64,000 bases of DNA from Adiantum capillus-veneris (GCA_014529385.2 CM043958.1:127118817-127182816); one strand, 5' to 3'; counted from the stretch's first letter, positions 41,432 through 51,570 are shown. Notes: a model not told the origin generated them from the letters alone. Translations and numbers: made by a program.

Positions 41432-42637
41432 CTATACTTCCTCTTCAGTATAAGGCTCGACAGGTTGCTGCTCCAGTATGGCCTCCGACTCCTCATAAGC
41501 TCTAATATATTGATCATATTGATCAACATGTGGCCTGGCTGAGCTGGTTCCGACTTTACTGGGGTCTGGCACCCAAATTTCTTCGAAGTCCCCCTTTAGA
41601 GCTCTTTCCGCTCTGAACTGCTCCACCAGCCTTTCCATTCTTGCGGCTTTTTGACTTTTGGTTTGCTTGGGATCGGCCTTCTTCTTCGCTTTCTTCTTGA
41701 GCGGCTCGTCCACAGCCTCTTCAGGTTCTGAAACTATTTCTAGTTTTCGGTGTGCTCTTGTGGACGCCCTCTTGGATACTTCTTGCTGTTCTTCCTCCTC
41801 ATCGGCTTCTCTAAGCCACTCATTCTGGGAGGGAATCTGTGGCCCTTGATCCCTAGCTCCAATAGCTTCATAAGCTATTCTTGTTAGGATTTCTCCTCCT
41901 CCTATGTACTTTGGCTTCTGGTTGTGCATGGCGATTACTTGCTCGTGGATGTATTGAGCATAATTCACCTCCTTTGGCACGTTGCTCTTCAGTGCCCATG
42001 TGATGGTTGTCGCAATGGCATGGGGTGGTGTAGTATACTTCTGCGGTCTTTTACTGCACACATGGAAAAACTGATTGTATAATCGGCAAAGGGTTTCCGC
42101 TCGTTGATCTGCCATATCTCCGTAGGTTTTATTTTGTTTCTTTGATCCATAGACCTCTATGGCCTCCCTTCTTTCTCTGACAGAACTCCCTTTGTTGTGC
42201 AGCTTCAATGCATCTGCAATGAGCTGTGGAGTGATCTGTACTTCAACTGTTTCTCCATCCATGGCTGTCAACGTGGCTTTCCCATCCTTCTGAATGGATG
42301 TTGCCAACTCATACACTCTTCTTGTGTCTACACCTGATGGTCTCGAGGTGAAGAACCTGTGTAAGTCAGCCTTTTCCAAGTATCTGCTTATGTTTTCTGA
42401 TCTGCTATAATCCACTAATTCTCGTGGGATCATAGGTACATCGATCGATTGCCCTTGAGGATCTCTGAAAGTCCCCTGGTAGATCTTTATTCCCTCTTTT
42501 TCTAGTACTGCTTCCTCCACCCAAGTCTTGGTTGGCTTGAGGGTTTCTGTTGGAATATCAAAAGGTTCTGCCTCTGCAAGAGCATCCTTGATGGTTGGTC
42601 TTTTTCTCTTAGTTGCCGATGACTTAGCGGAATCCAT
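41432..42637 (-). CDS. B accessory ORF, N-part
   Basis: The ATG at 42637 opens 401 codons (MDSAKSSATKRKRPTIKDAL). Residues 30-280 look globular (LHRFFTSRPSGVDTRRVYEL, ITPQLIADALKLHNKG, RAETLCRLYNQFF, TPPHAIATTITWALKSNVPK). The pattern vaguely recalls the extra ORF of Athila-type elements and plant-mobile-domain-like proteins, but I cannot assign it. Residues 300-350 are basic (KKKAKKKADPKQTKSQKAAR), a possible nuclear-localisation or nucleic-acid-binding segment. The TAG at 41432-41434 separates it from the C-part without a frame change. In D only the last part of this region survives. Confidence 0.7.
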   Translation of the reverse strand: MDSAKSSATKRKRPTIKDALAEAEPFDIPTETLKPTKTWVEEAVLEKEGIKIYQGTFRDPQGQSIDVPMIPRELVDYSRSENISRYLEKADLHRFFTSRPSGVDTRRVYELATSIQKDGKATLTAMDGETVEVQITPQLIADALKLHNKGSSVRERREAIEVYGSKKQNKTYGDMADQRAETLCRLYNQFFHVCSKRPQKYTTPPHAIATTITWALKSNVPKEVNYAQYIHEQVIAMHNQKPKYIGGGEILTRIAYEAIGARDQGPQIPSQNEWLREADEEEEQQEVSKRASTRAHRKLEIVSEPEEAVDEPLKKKAKKKADPKQTKSQKAARMERLVEQFRAERALKGDFEEIWVPDPSKVGTSSARPHVDQYDQYIRAYEESEAILEQQPVEPYTEEEV

Positions 42638-45457
42638 GGATCCTGTAACTCCAATCTCAGAAGTTAGCGTCTTTTTAGTACTGAAAGCCGAAATGAAGCT
42701 TTTAACTATTCAAATGACTTGAAAATTGAAACATGAGCTATTCAGGGCCTAAGGATACAATGTAGGTGAAAAAATATGCAAACTGGGCTCAAAATCATGC
42801 TGGAGACATCATACGCGTATGATGTCTTTTGTGTCAGAATGACTTCATATTGGTTGTGCTTGTAGCTGATAGTGTATACATGAGTATCATATGCTTGGAT
42901 TTGAGTTTGGATCCCATTTGGTCAAGTTTTGGCCAGTCCAGTCCAGTTCAGGCTCTTGGCAAAATTTTGAAAGGGAAATGGATTTTATGATCCAAATTGG
43001 ATAAAACTTGGTGGATTACTTTCAAATGGCATGTAGAACACTTCTGTTTGGTGGTTGAAGCCCTTAGATGCCAAAATCACATAGTGAGACATCATACGCG
43101 TATGATGTCTTTTGGTGCATTTTTGGACCAATTTTCTCTATAAGCTTGGATTTGGCTTTAGATAGGCTTATTCAGTGGATTTATGAAGTTTGGATAGATT
43201 TTGGGCTAAAAATGGCTCTGGAGACATTATACGCGTATGATGTCTTTTTCATCAATTTTTCATGGGATTGGTTCTGTGGACTCTCCATGTGCTAGTGAAG
43301 GACTGTTTATACTCAAATCTTGGTTTGGACTTGAATATGTTGGATTTGGGACAAAACTAGGCTTTGTATGAAGGATTTTCTCTTAATTGGGCTAATGGGG
43401 TGATCCACTTGACCAAATGGTTCCAAACTTCATATGTAGCATGTATTAGATATATATAATGGATGTATGATGACAAATGAGCATTTTTGGCTCTGTAAGT
43501 GCAAATAGACATCATACGCGTATGATGTCTTTTGTGTCAAAATGGTGCTTTTTGGTTCCAGATAGCTTGTAGATGTGTTAATCAACAATCCTACAAAGTT
43601 TCAATGAGTTTGGAGTTATTTTGACAAAATTAGGACCAAAAATCAATTTTATGGCCTACTTTGCGTCTTTTGGTTTTCCTTGGGTTTTCTAACTCCAATT
43701 CTCATGATACTTGGTTCATAGGATGTGATTAACATGTGGAATGAGGCTATGCACTCAAATGTTGAAATGAATGTGAAAATCATGCTGTGAGACATCATAC
43801 GCGTATGATGTCTTTTCTTGAAATGTTGGTCTTTTTGTGCAAAGAATGCTTTGTGCTAGTGCCCTAAGCCCTGCTAACTAGTTTTCAACTTAAAAAGTCA
43901 TCAGTTTAGCTAAAAAGCCCCCTTATAGGCATTTCAGTCTCCGAAGTCGTCTTTTTGCCTTGGAGTTGAATTTCTTCAACTTTTCTTCTTGAGAGTTGCA
44001 TTTCCAGCTCATTGGATATGTTGTGAAGCCATCCAGTTGGTTGGACTTGACTTTGGCTCCCCGTTCTCCATCTTTATCCATTTGGTTGCTCGAAAGCGTC
44101 TTTTTCACCATCGGTAAGTGAATCAGCTTTCTTTTGGGTTTTGCTTGCAAACATAAGTCATCCATGTATAGTTGAAACTGCTCGTGAAGTTTCATGTCAT
44201 TTGGTCGTCAATTTTAGCCGTTATGCCAAAATGACGCTTTGTGTGTCCGCAGCCGAATCGGTTGTTCTGACTTACTTTTGGTGGTACAAACCTGGAGATA
44301 CTCCATGGTTGCATTGCCCTCGATGTTGTTAAGCTTCTTGAGAAGTTTTGTGTCGTTCCGACAACTTTTTTCTGTTTGCCTCTTGCAGGCTCTGTTGACC
44401 TAGGGTTTTTCCAGTCGTTCTTTCTCGAGCTTTGAGTGCTAGAAACTCATCTTCTATGTTAGGGTAACCCACCTCTAAGTTCTTGCAAAGTTTGGTTAGG
44501 CGGTTGTGCCCCTACCTAGCGTTCTTCCCCATTCCCCGTCTGCTCTTGTTTCTTGGTTTTGGTGAGTTTTCGCGACAAAAGTTAACGATAAGCATCAAAA
44601 GCTTATGGCAACGAGTCTACCTCTCATGTCTGGTGTCCTCTGAGCTCTCGTAGCAGTCGTAGAAGGCGGTAGAAGGTCGGATGCTCCTGTGTGCTCTTTG
44701 CTCTCTCCAAGAAGGTAATAGTGGAAATGAGCTTGATAGTGAAGTGAAAAATACTTAACTTCGGGCTTCCCGGATCACTTGTTACCAAATTTGACATGTG
44801 CTCCTATCTCGTCGTGAAATGCACTTTAGGATTTGAAATTTCTCAATTTGGACTCCGTTTGACCTGTTTCTGAGAAATCTGTCCACTTTGCCAAAATTCT
44901 GTCATTTCGGGCTTTCCGCAACTTTTTCAGAATTGTACCCTATTTTTATCCTGGGTTGCCCTTGTCATTAGGATCATCACCGTCTATCTTTTCTTTTTTC
45001 CGATCTCATTTCACCTGCTTTTTTATTTTTCTTTTACTTTTATTAAGAAAATCATAAAAAATAAACGAAAATAGTAAATTGAAGCCAAAAAATTCCAAAC
45101 ATACATGATAAATAGCTGGTAACCCTGTGTATATGAATATACACTTCTTTGTGATTTCTGGACTTGGATTACCACTTTTTTCCACTTTTTAGCTCCAAAA
45201 ACACTCTTATTTAGTGATATTTACACATATAGAGACCCAAATTCATCATTTGATCTCTTCTTGTTGCAAAACAAGGTATATAAGGGCATAAATATTATCA
45301 ATATCCGCAATCAAACATAAAAAATTGCAAAATCATGTAAGACATTGCCCTTGTAATATAATTTTTGTTTTTCTTTGTTTTTTCCGCTTGTAGCTGCTTT
45401 GTAGCTCCTGTATACCTGTATACCTCCCCCCCTCCTAGTCTGAGTCCTCCCGGACGA
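42638..45457 (-). other. B spacer between pol and accessory ORF, with palindromes
   Basis: 2.8 kb without a convincing gene. From 42728 to about 43815 it consists of diverged units carrying five CG-centred palindromes. The rest is AT-rich. It may hold a promoter, splice site or internal regulatory region for the accessory ORF; I cannot point to one. Confidence 0.6.
42804..43813. repeat. B palindrome array 1 (five copies)
   Basis: 24-bp palindromes lie at 42804-42827, 43087-43110, 43222-43245, 43507-43530 and 43790-43813. The half-site is AGACATCATACG followed directly by its reverse complement; the third copy has one mismatch (ATTATACG). Start-to-start spacings are 283, 135, 285 and 283 bp. 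The surrounding sequence is much more diverged than the palindromes. Confidence 0.97.
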
Positions 45458-47692
45458 CTATGAAGTGTCTGTGGGCGAAGCATTGTAGTTGATTTGGTCA
45501 TAAGTTCCCAATGCAATTGTAGAGCGACGATACAACATTCTTTCCAATAAAGCTGCTCTTTGTTTGATTGAAGGATTGGTGGTCGGGTTTTGGGTTGGTT
45601 TTGGCACTTCGGTATTTGAATCAGTAGATGGATTCTTCGTTACCTTGTTGTCTTTTTTCACAATCCAAATCTGCTTCCGCTTTGCTTGTGCTTGCCACAA
45701 ACTCTTTGCGACCCAAACCTGCTTTGTTCTGTGTGTTGATTTCCTTGGCTTGAAATACCTAGGAGTTTCCGTTGATTGTATTGAAGGGAGTTCCTTTTTA
45801 CAAATCTTTGGGATCCAAATTTGCTTGCTATAGCTTTGTGCCGTCATGAACTGCTTTGGAATCCAGATCTGTTTCACTGTCCTTGATTGTCGGGGATCAC
45901 TCTGTTGTCTGGTATTGAAGACTCTGTTTGTGTTTTCTGGCACAGCCTTTTTTGGTCTCCATACCAATGTTGACTCCGTTTTATCCCAAGGTTGAGCTGT
46001 TATCTTATTGCTTGTCTTCCTTATCCAATCTTGAGAGTTCCTCGTCGACGAGCAATACAGTTGTGTAGAAACTTTTGGTTGCCATTGCTTCTTCTTTTTC
46101 TCTGTTTGTCGTTTGACCTTGTCCGTGGATTCTTCCTTTGGAGTTGGCTCTGCTCCTTTGGTGAACTTAACTGATTGACTTTCACCTTCGTATTTGATAA
46201 GCACTGATTTAGAACTCCAGTCAATCATTGCATTGTATTGCTTCTGCCATGGTTGTCCTAGCAATAATGGATGTTGTGTAGCTTGGTCTTCAACCACGTA
46301 AAACATATGAGGATACACATTTTGGTTAATCTGTATATGTAAAACTGTGCATCCGACAGTTTTGATTGAATTCTCAGAGTAACTCTTTAACTCTTGCTTG
46401 GCGGTTTGTAGTTTAGTGTCATTTGTCAATTGTCTATACAAACTGAGTGAAAGTAGGTTAGCTTGAGCTCCTGAATCCAATAGTGCTCTGGCTTTGATTT
46501 GGTTGGTCCCTACTTTGCATTCAATGATGGGTTCTTCTTTGTCCTTCCCCATTTCTGTTATACTGACTGCGTTTATTCGTATTGCTCCTTCATTGCGCTG
46601 TTTCTGACGCAGTAGTCTTCTTTTCTCCATTCTTTCCTTCGCCTCAGCTTGTGCTTCCTCCTCAATCTTTTTCTTTTTCTGGACACGCAGCTTTTCTTGA
46701 TGTATTTTGAGAAGCATGTCTTGTGTTAGCGGCAACAGATACTTTTTCACTCTGCATCCACTAATCCAATTGGGCATTTCTTCTCCGTCTAATGTAGCAA
46801 GCTTGACGGCTCCACTTGGTGATAGATCTTTAATCACCAGAGGTCCCATCCCTCGCTTTTTAAGCTTTTTAGCATGCTGTTTCAGAGTGTAAACTAGGAC
46901 ATAGTCCCCAACTTTAAACTCTTTAGTCCGCACATGCTTATCAAAAAATTCCTTTTGTCGCCTTTTTTGAGCGTAGATGGAAGCTACTGCTTTTAGGCGA
47001 AGCTCATCTAGCTTTTCCAGGTCATCTAATCTATCAGAGAGCTCGTGCCCTGTCCACTCTAGATCCTTAGCCACCCTTAAGGTTGAAATCAAGAATTCTA
47101 TTGGCAAGATAGCATTTAGTCCAAAAACCATGTTATATGGGGTCGTTCCTATTGATGTTTTATATGCTACCCTATATGCCCATAATGTTGAATGCAACTT
47201 CTGGTCCCAATCAGTTCTCGACTCAGATACAATCTTCGTAAGGACCATGCATATGGTTTTGTTTGTTGCTTCAGCTTGTCCGTTTGCTTGTGGATGATAC
47301 GGGGCTGATTTCCTATGGATTACCATGAATTCATCTAGAAGGATCTCTATCACTTCATTTATGAAATGTGTGCCTCGATCACTCACAATTTCTATTGGCA
47401 ATCCATATCGTACAAAGATGTATTCATACAGAAATTGTGCCGTGGTCCTGGCATCTGCTTTTTGAGTTGCCTTTGCTTCGACCCACTTTGTTAGATAGTC
47501 TGTAGCCACAATAATGTATTGTGCATGAGTCTTATATGCAGGAGGTGAAATGGGTCCAACATAATCAATCCCCCATTTTGCAAAAGCCCTTGCTCCCATC
47601 ATTGGTCTAAGCGGCATATCATCTCTTTTAAGTGGTACTTTGGTCCGCTGACAGTCATCACACCGTTTAACGTATTCCTCAGCGTCCATATG
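45458..47692 (-). CDS. pol: B integrase with C-terminal second protease-like domain and W-x-P-K repeats
   Basis: It continues the pol frame after a TAA at 47693. From the Met at 47689 (743 residues): CDDC at 10-13 completes the integrase zinc finger, and the DDE triad is D42 (GIDYVG), D104 (SDRGTHF) and E140 (GQAEAT), all present. The core ends near 200 and a tail with GDYVLVY follows. Residues 335-365 are a charged helix. Residues 388-500 form a second retropepsin-like domain (IKARALLDSGAQANLLSLSL with DSG at 405-407; HPLLLGQPW near 473-481). Residues 530-680 hold repeated W motifs: KQWQPK, LVWRPK, KQIWIPK twice, KQVWVAK and KQIWIVK. It ends at 743. A domain order with a protease after integrase is unusual. 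Confidence 0.88.
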   Translation of the reverse strand, partial: HMDAEEYVKRCDDCQRTKVPLKRDDMPLRPMMGARAFAKWGIDYVGPISPPAYKTHAQYIIVATDYLTKWVEAKATQKADARTTAQFLYEYIFVRYGLPIEIVSDRGTHFINEVIEILLDEFMVIHRKSAPYHPQANGQAEATNKTICMVLTKIVSESRTDWDQKLHSTLWAYRVAYKTSIGTTPYNMVFGLNAILPIEFLISTLRVAKDLEWTGHELSDRLDDLEKLDELRLKAVASIYAQKRRQKEFFDKHVRTKEFKVGDYVLVYTLKQHAKKLKKRGMGPLVIKDLSPSGAVKLATLDGEEMPNWISGCRVKKYLLPLTQDMLLKIHQEKLRVQKKKKIEEEAQAEAKERMEKRRLLRQKQRNEGAIRINAVSITEMGKDKEEPIIECKVGTNQIKARALLDSGAQANLLSLSLYRQLTNDTKLQTAKQELKSYSENSIKTVGCTVLHIQINQNVYPHMFYVVEDQATQHPLLLGQPWQKQYNAMIDWSSKSVLIKYEGESQSVKFTKGAEPTPKEESTDKVKRQTEKKKKQWQPKVSTQLYCSSTRNSQDWIRKTSNKITAQPWDKTESTLVWRPKKAVPENTNRVFNTRQQSDPRQSRTVKQIWIPKQFMTAQSYSKQIWIPKICKKELPSIQSTETPRYFKPRKSTHRTKQVWVAKSLWQAQAKRKQIWIVKKDNKVTKNPSTDSNTEVPKPTQNPTTNPSIKQRAALLERMLYRRSTIALGTYDQINYNASPTDTS

Positions 47693-50600
47693 TTATGTTG
47701 GCCACCATATTCCTGCGGCTAAGACAAGTTTTGCTGTCTTATCACCTGAGAAATGGCCTCCACCTACTCCTCCATGAGCTTGCTCCAGGATTATCACATA
47801 CTCAGACTCTGATGCGCAAATCCTAAGCTGGTTGTCTTTACCTCTCTTATAGAGTTGATCTCCTATTAAAGCGTAATCTCTAGCTTCTGTCTCTACAGAT
47901 TTCTGACGAGCTTTTGACGTTCCTTCTGGGAAAGTTCTATTTGTGAGATATTCAACAATATACTGACTCCATTCTGGAGCGATCATTATCTGATATAATG
48001 TTGAATACTCCGCTGGCGGTTTTGATGAACATACAATACATACAGTGACATATTCATGTACGCTTTCTTTCATTCCTGGCCAATAGACTCCCAATTGTAA
48101 CAAATTCCTATATGTGTTCCTTCTTGAACAATGAAATGCACATTCCTGAACATGTGCTTCGCGCAGATATATACTATATTCCTCAGGATTGATGCATAGT
48201 CGTAAAACATGATCATTTCCCAATTGATACAACCTTCCTGCAATCAATTGAAGATTCTTGGATTGCTGAATAGCAATATGTTTCAGGTTGTATTCTCTTC
48301 TATCGAACTCTCCTCCATAGGTTAATAGGTCAACGACATTTTGAGACCACCTCGTTATCATTTCTATATTGAACAAGTACGCGTCTGGCATGTCATCATC
48401 TACTCCTATAGGGTCTTCTCCATTCGTCAATCGCGAAAGATGATCAGCTCTAAGATGTGTTTTTCCTTTCTTTACTACTACCGTGAAGTCGAATTCCAGT
48501 AAGATAATGAACCATCTCACTATTCTACCGGTATTGCATGGTTTATTCACTAGGTAGAGCAAGGCTTGGTGATCTGTAAAAAACACAAACTTGTTGGCTA
48601 GAAGATAATGCCGAAATTTCTTCACAGCATATATCATTCCTAATCCCTCTCGCTCTGTTGTGGTGTAATTCTTCTCTGCATGGTTGAGCTGTCGACTAGC
48701 GTAACAGATAGGAAAATCCATGTTTCCTTCTTCTGGCTGAGCCAGAATGCATCCTATTGCATATGCAGAAGCATCTATGTGCACATGGAATATCTTCTCC
48801 CAATCTGGTGATTTCAAGACTGGAGCAGTAATGAGTGCCTCTTTCAATTTCTTGAATGATTCCTCACATTCCTCTGTCCATTCAAAGTTCACTATTAGCC
48901 TGTAAAGTGGTTGGCCTATTATAGCGTACATGTAAATAAATCGTCTATAATATCCACAATGTCCCATAAAGCTCTGTATTTGTTTCGCATTGGTTGGTCT
49001 AGGCATATCCACTATAACTTTTATCTTCTCTAAATCCGTGGATATTCCGTTTTGTGAGACAATATGTCCCAAAATTCTGCCCTGTCGGACCATAAACACA
49101 CATTTCTCAGGATTGAGACAAATGCGATATGTCCTACATTTCTCAAATACTTTTCTTAGGTGTTCTAGATGCTCATCTCTCAGTAGAGAATGTACACATA
49201 AGTCATCCATGTAGATTTCTAGAAACAGCCTTAAGTATTCTTTGAAAGCATGCGTCATCAGCCTCTGGAAGGTTGCGGGAGCATTGGTTAGACCAAAAGG
49301 CATAACTCGATAAGCATAAATTCCCCACTCCGTTGCAAAAGCTGTTTTATGTTGATCTTCCAGTGCTATGGCTAGCTGGTTATATCCTGAAAAACCATCA
49401 AGAAAGGAGTATGTTGTTTTCCCTGATACACGCTCTAGAACATGATCAGTTATCGGCAGGGGATAATTGTCCCTGATTGTTGCAGCATTCACTTTCTTTA
49501 GGTTGACACACACTCGGAGTTTTCCGTTCTTCTTAGGTACTACCACAATCGGAGATACCCAATCAGTGTGTTCAATCTCGTATATGAATTCAGCTTCCAT
49601 TAGCTTATCTATCTCTTCTTTGATTCGCTTAGCAAACGTATCATTATATGTGTATGGTCTCTGTCTGCTAGGCTTTGCGTCTTGTTTCAGTGGGATTGTG
49701 TGTTGGCATATCGATGGGTCAACTCCCTTTAAGTCCTTATAAGACCATGCAAACACATCCCTATACTCTCTGAGAAGACTCAAAAGTCTCTCTTCCTCGC
49801 CTGGAGACAAATCTGTGGCTATGTAGACCGGTCTAGGTGGCTCACCTGGAGCTGCTAAATCAACTTTTTTTGCATCCTCCGGTCCGTCATAAGATTCGTT
49901 CTCCTTCCTCTCTCGAATAGGTGGGGTTAATATCACCTTCCTATCCTCTATTGTGAATTTCCTATAGTGAGAGGGAACATCCATGTTTTCCTTGATTTTG
50001 GCGTTTTTGTCCTCTCCACTCTCAATTTCTGTAGTCCAAACTTCTTTCAGAGTTTTCTTGAGCTCTCTGTACTTGTTTCTACGTTCTAGCTTGGACTCCG
50101 TGTGTTCTCTGTTGCGCTTGTTCTTTTCTGATTTTTCTGTTTCAGTTTTCGTTCCATTCTTTTGAACTTGATTTCTTGAGCCTCTTTTGTCTTTTCGTAA
50201 GCTCTTTTGATCACTGCCTCTCATTCTTTCAGAAATCTTATCCTTAACACAATCTTCAGCCTTTACTAGCATTAGGAATTGATTTTTTCCTCTTATTCTA
50301 GGCATCGGATTGGTTCTAACCCCTTTTGTTTTTTTCTTTGCTCTATAGTGTTTCTGGCGTTGTTTTGTTTGGTTCGGAAAATCATAAAATCGGACATCCG
50401 TTATAGTTTCTTCGTTTCCGCTTGAATTGTCCGTTGACTCGTTGTCTGCTTCATTTCCCCACTCTGGATGATCGGGAATGTCGTGAAACACCTCTTCTCC
50501 ATCTTCCTTTTCCAGTGTATCGTTCTTTTCTGTTTCTTTTTTGAGCACAGTTCTCAACATGAAATACGGAACCACGTCGTACCCGTCCTTGTCGCAAAAT

Positions 50601-51043
50601 TTTGTTGTGGGACCATCCGGAATTGTACAAACATCTAGGGTTGCTAGAATGTGTGTCCATTCTAATGGTTCAAACGTGTCCTCTGGAAAGGGTTCTCCTA
50701 TATAAGTTTCGTTTTCGATAGCCCTTTCTAAAACACATTCTTCTCGTTTCAGACTTCCACATTTCGAAGCTCCACACATCCATAACTCCTTGGGTTTACC
50801 TAACCAAGCTGGAAATTCGGATCCCGCCAAAGTAGCTGAATCAAACTCCTCTACCGGTGTTCGGTTCACATCTTTGTAGCTATGGTCTTTCAAGTTCACA
50901 CGTGTAGTGGTTTCCATATTTCTCAGGTATATGTGATCGTAGCCCCAATCCTGGACCATTTTCAACTGTCTCATGAATGGTCTTCCCAGTATGATATCAT
51001 AGTTATTCTCCTTGCCAAAATCGACAATAGCGAAAGTATGTTC
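47693..51043 (-). CDS. pol: B pol: protease end, RT, RNase H, duplicated integrase zinc domain
   Basis: The frame is open from the TAG at 51044-51046; the first Met is at 50974 (1,093 residues). Residues 1-110 end the protease and linker (MRQLKMVQDWGYDHIYL). Residues 200-330 are a charged linker. RT covers about 430-690, with NGKLRVCVNL, FLDGFSGYNQLA, FGLTNAPATFQRLM and the active site YMDD at 588-591. RNase H covers about 725-850 (HIDASAYAIGCIL, FTDHQALLYLV, RADHLSRL). Two integrase zinc domains follow: H941, H948, C979 and C982, then AHGGVGGGHFS at 1066-1076, whose Cys pair lies beyond the TAA at 47693. All RT catalytic residues appear intact. Confidence 0.92.
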   Translation of the reverse strand, partial: EHTFAIVDFGKENNYDIILGRPFMRQLKMVQDWGYDHIYLRNMETTTRVNLKDHSYKDVNRTPVEEFDSATLAGSEFPAWLGKPKELWMCGASKCGSLKREECVLERAIENETYIGEPFPEDTFEPLEWTHILATLDVCTIPDGPTTKFCDKDGYDVVPYFMLRTVLKKETEKNDTLEKEDGEEVFHDIPDHPEWGNEADNESTDNSSGNEETITDVRFYDFPNQTKQRQKHYRAKKKTKGVRTNPMPRIRGKNQFLMLVKAEDCVKDKISERMRGSDQKSLRKDKRGSRNQVQKNGTKTETEKSEKNKRNREHTESKLERRNKYRELKKTLKEVWTTEIESGEDKNAKIKENMDVPSHYRKFTIEDRKVILTPPIRERKENESYDGPEDAKKVDLAAPGEPPRPVYIATDLSPGEEERLLSLLREYRDVFAWSYKDLKGVDPSICQHTIPLKQDAKPSRQRPYTYNDTFAKRIKEEIDKLMEAEFIYEIEHTDWVSPIVVVPKKNGKLRVCVNLKKVNAATIRDNYPLPITDHVLERVSGKTTYSFLDGFSGYNQLAIALEDQHKTAFATEWGIYAYRVMPFGLTNAPATFQRLMTHAFKEYLRLFLEIYMDDLCVHSLLRDEHLEHLRKVFEKCRTYRICLNPEKCVFMVRQGRILGHIVSQNGISTDLEKIKVIVDMPRPTNAKQIQSFMGHCGYYRRFIYMYAIIGQPLYRLIVNFEWTEECEESFKKLKEALITAPVLKSPDWEKIFHVHIDASAYAIGCILAQPEEGNMDFPICYASRQLNHAEKNYTTTEREGLGMIYAVKKFRHYLLANKFVFFTDHQALLYLVNKPCNTGRIVRWFIILLEFDFTVVVKKGKTHLRADHLSRLTNGEDPIGVDDDMPDAYLFNIEMITRWSQNVVDLLTYGGEFDRREYNLKHIAIQQSKNLQLIAGRLYQLGNDHVLRLCINPEEYSIYLREAHVQECAFHCSRRNTYRNLLQLGVYWPGMKESVHEYVTVCIVCSSKPPAEYSTLYQIMIAPEWSQYIVEYLTNRTFPEGTSKARQKSVETEARDYALIGDQLYKRGKDNQLRICASESEYVIILEQAHGGVGGGHFSGDKTAKLVLAAGIWWPT

Positions 51044-51570
51044 CTATTCAATGCCGCAAGAAGTCACTACAACTTTCTCTAATAACCCCATAGGTTTCTC
51101 CATGTGTCCATCTGCTAATTGGAGTTTCAACCTAGTCTTCCTTATTGCTGGTTTCCCCCATTTTTTCCAGATTTCTTTTGTAGCTATGGCTACCCCAGCT
51201 CCGCTGTCTAGTATTGCCATTGTGTTCACTCCTTGGAATTCAACTGGTAAGGTTGTATTCCCCTCTTCACCTTCGCAATACTCTCCGACCTTGTTTAAGG
51301 GTACAGGCTTAGCGTTCTTTTGTGGCTTGCTCAGCTCCTCAATGCTCTCTTGCAATCTCGATGTTGGATCTTTTATTCCGAATTTCTCCAAGCATTTTCC
51401 TACAGTGGTCCACATATGTGGTCTTAGCCTCAAAAGCTCAGCTAGAGTGATAGTGCATGTCACTGGTGTTGACAAAATCTCTATCAATCCTTGCGAGTCC
51501 ATGACTTTTTCTGATGAGATTTTTCGTGAGGGGAAGTGCTCTAATCTCGGATTTTGCTTCATACTCTCCT
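51044..51570 (-). CDS. pol: B protease
   Basis: 172 residues from the listed Met at 51562. Residues 35-60 (ITLAELLRLRPHMW) align with D. The active site is VNTMAILDSGAGVAIATKEI with DSG intact, followed by LKLQLADGHMEKPMGLLEKV. It ends at a TAG (51044-51046) where D reads Tyr (CGIEYQHTF against CGIE-stop-EHTF), and the same frame continues into pol. A frame change with the upstream ORF lies within 51438-51562. This protease would release capsid, RT and integrase from the polyprotein. Confidence 0.85.

Noticed and set aside
39380-42637. Envelope-like gene in B
   Set aside because: The ORF lies where env-like genes sit in some Athila elements, but I see no signal peptide, transmembrane helix or fusion-type segment; the coiled coil and basic linker suggest an intracellular protein.
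42804-43813. CRISPR-like array in the B spacer
   Set aside because: The repeats are palindromes spaced about 285 bp apart in a plant retrotransposon; spacers are long and similar to one another, and no cas genes exist.
43923-44195. A second YMDD reverse-transcriptase motif (YMDDLC) in the B spacer on the minus strand
   Set aside because: Only six residues match the real RT site at about 49205-49230 and nothing around them resembles RT. A 17-base nucleotide match exists, but it is too short to claim a gene fragment.
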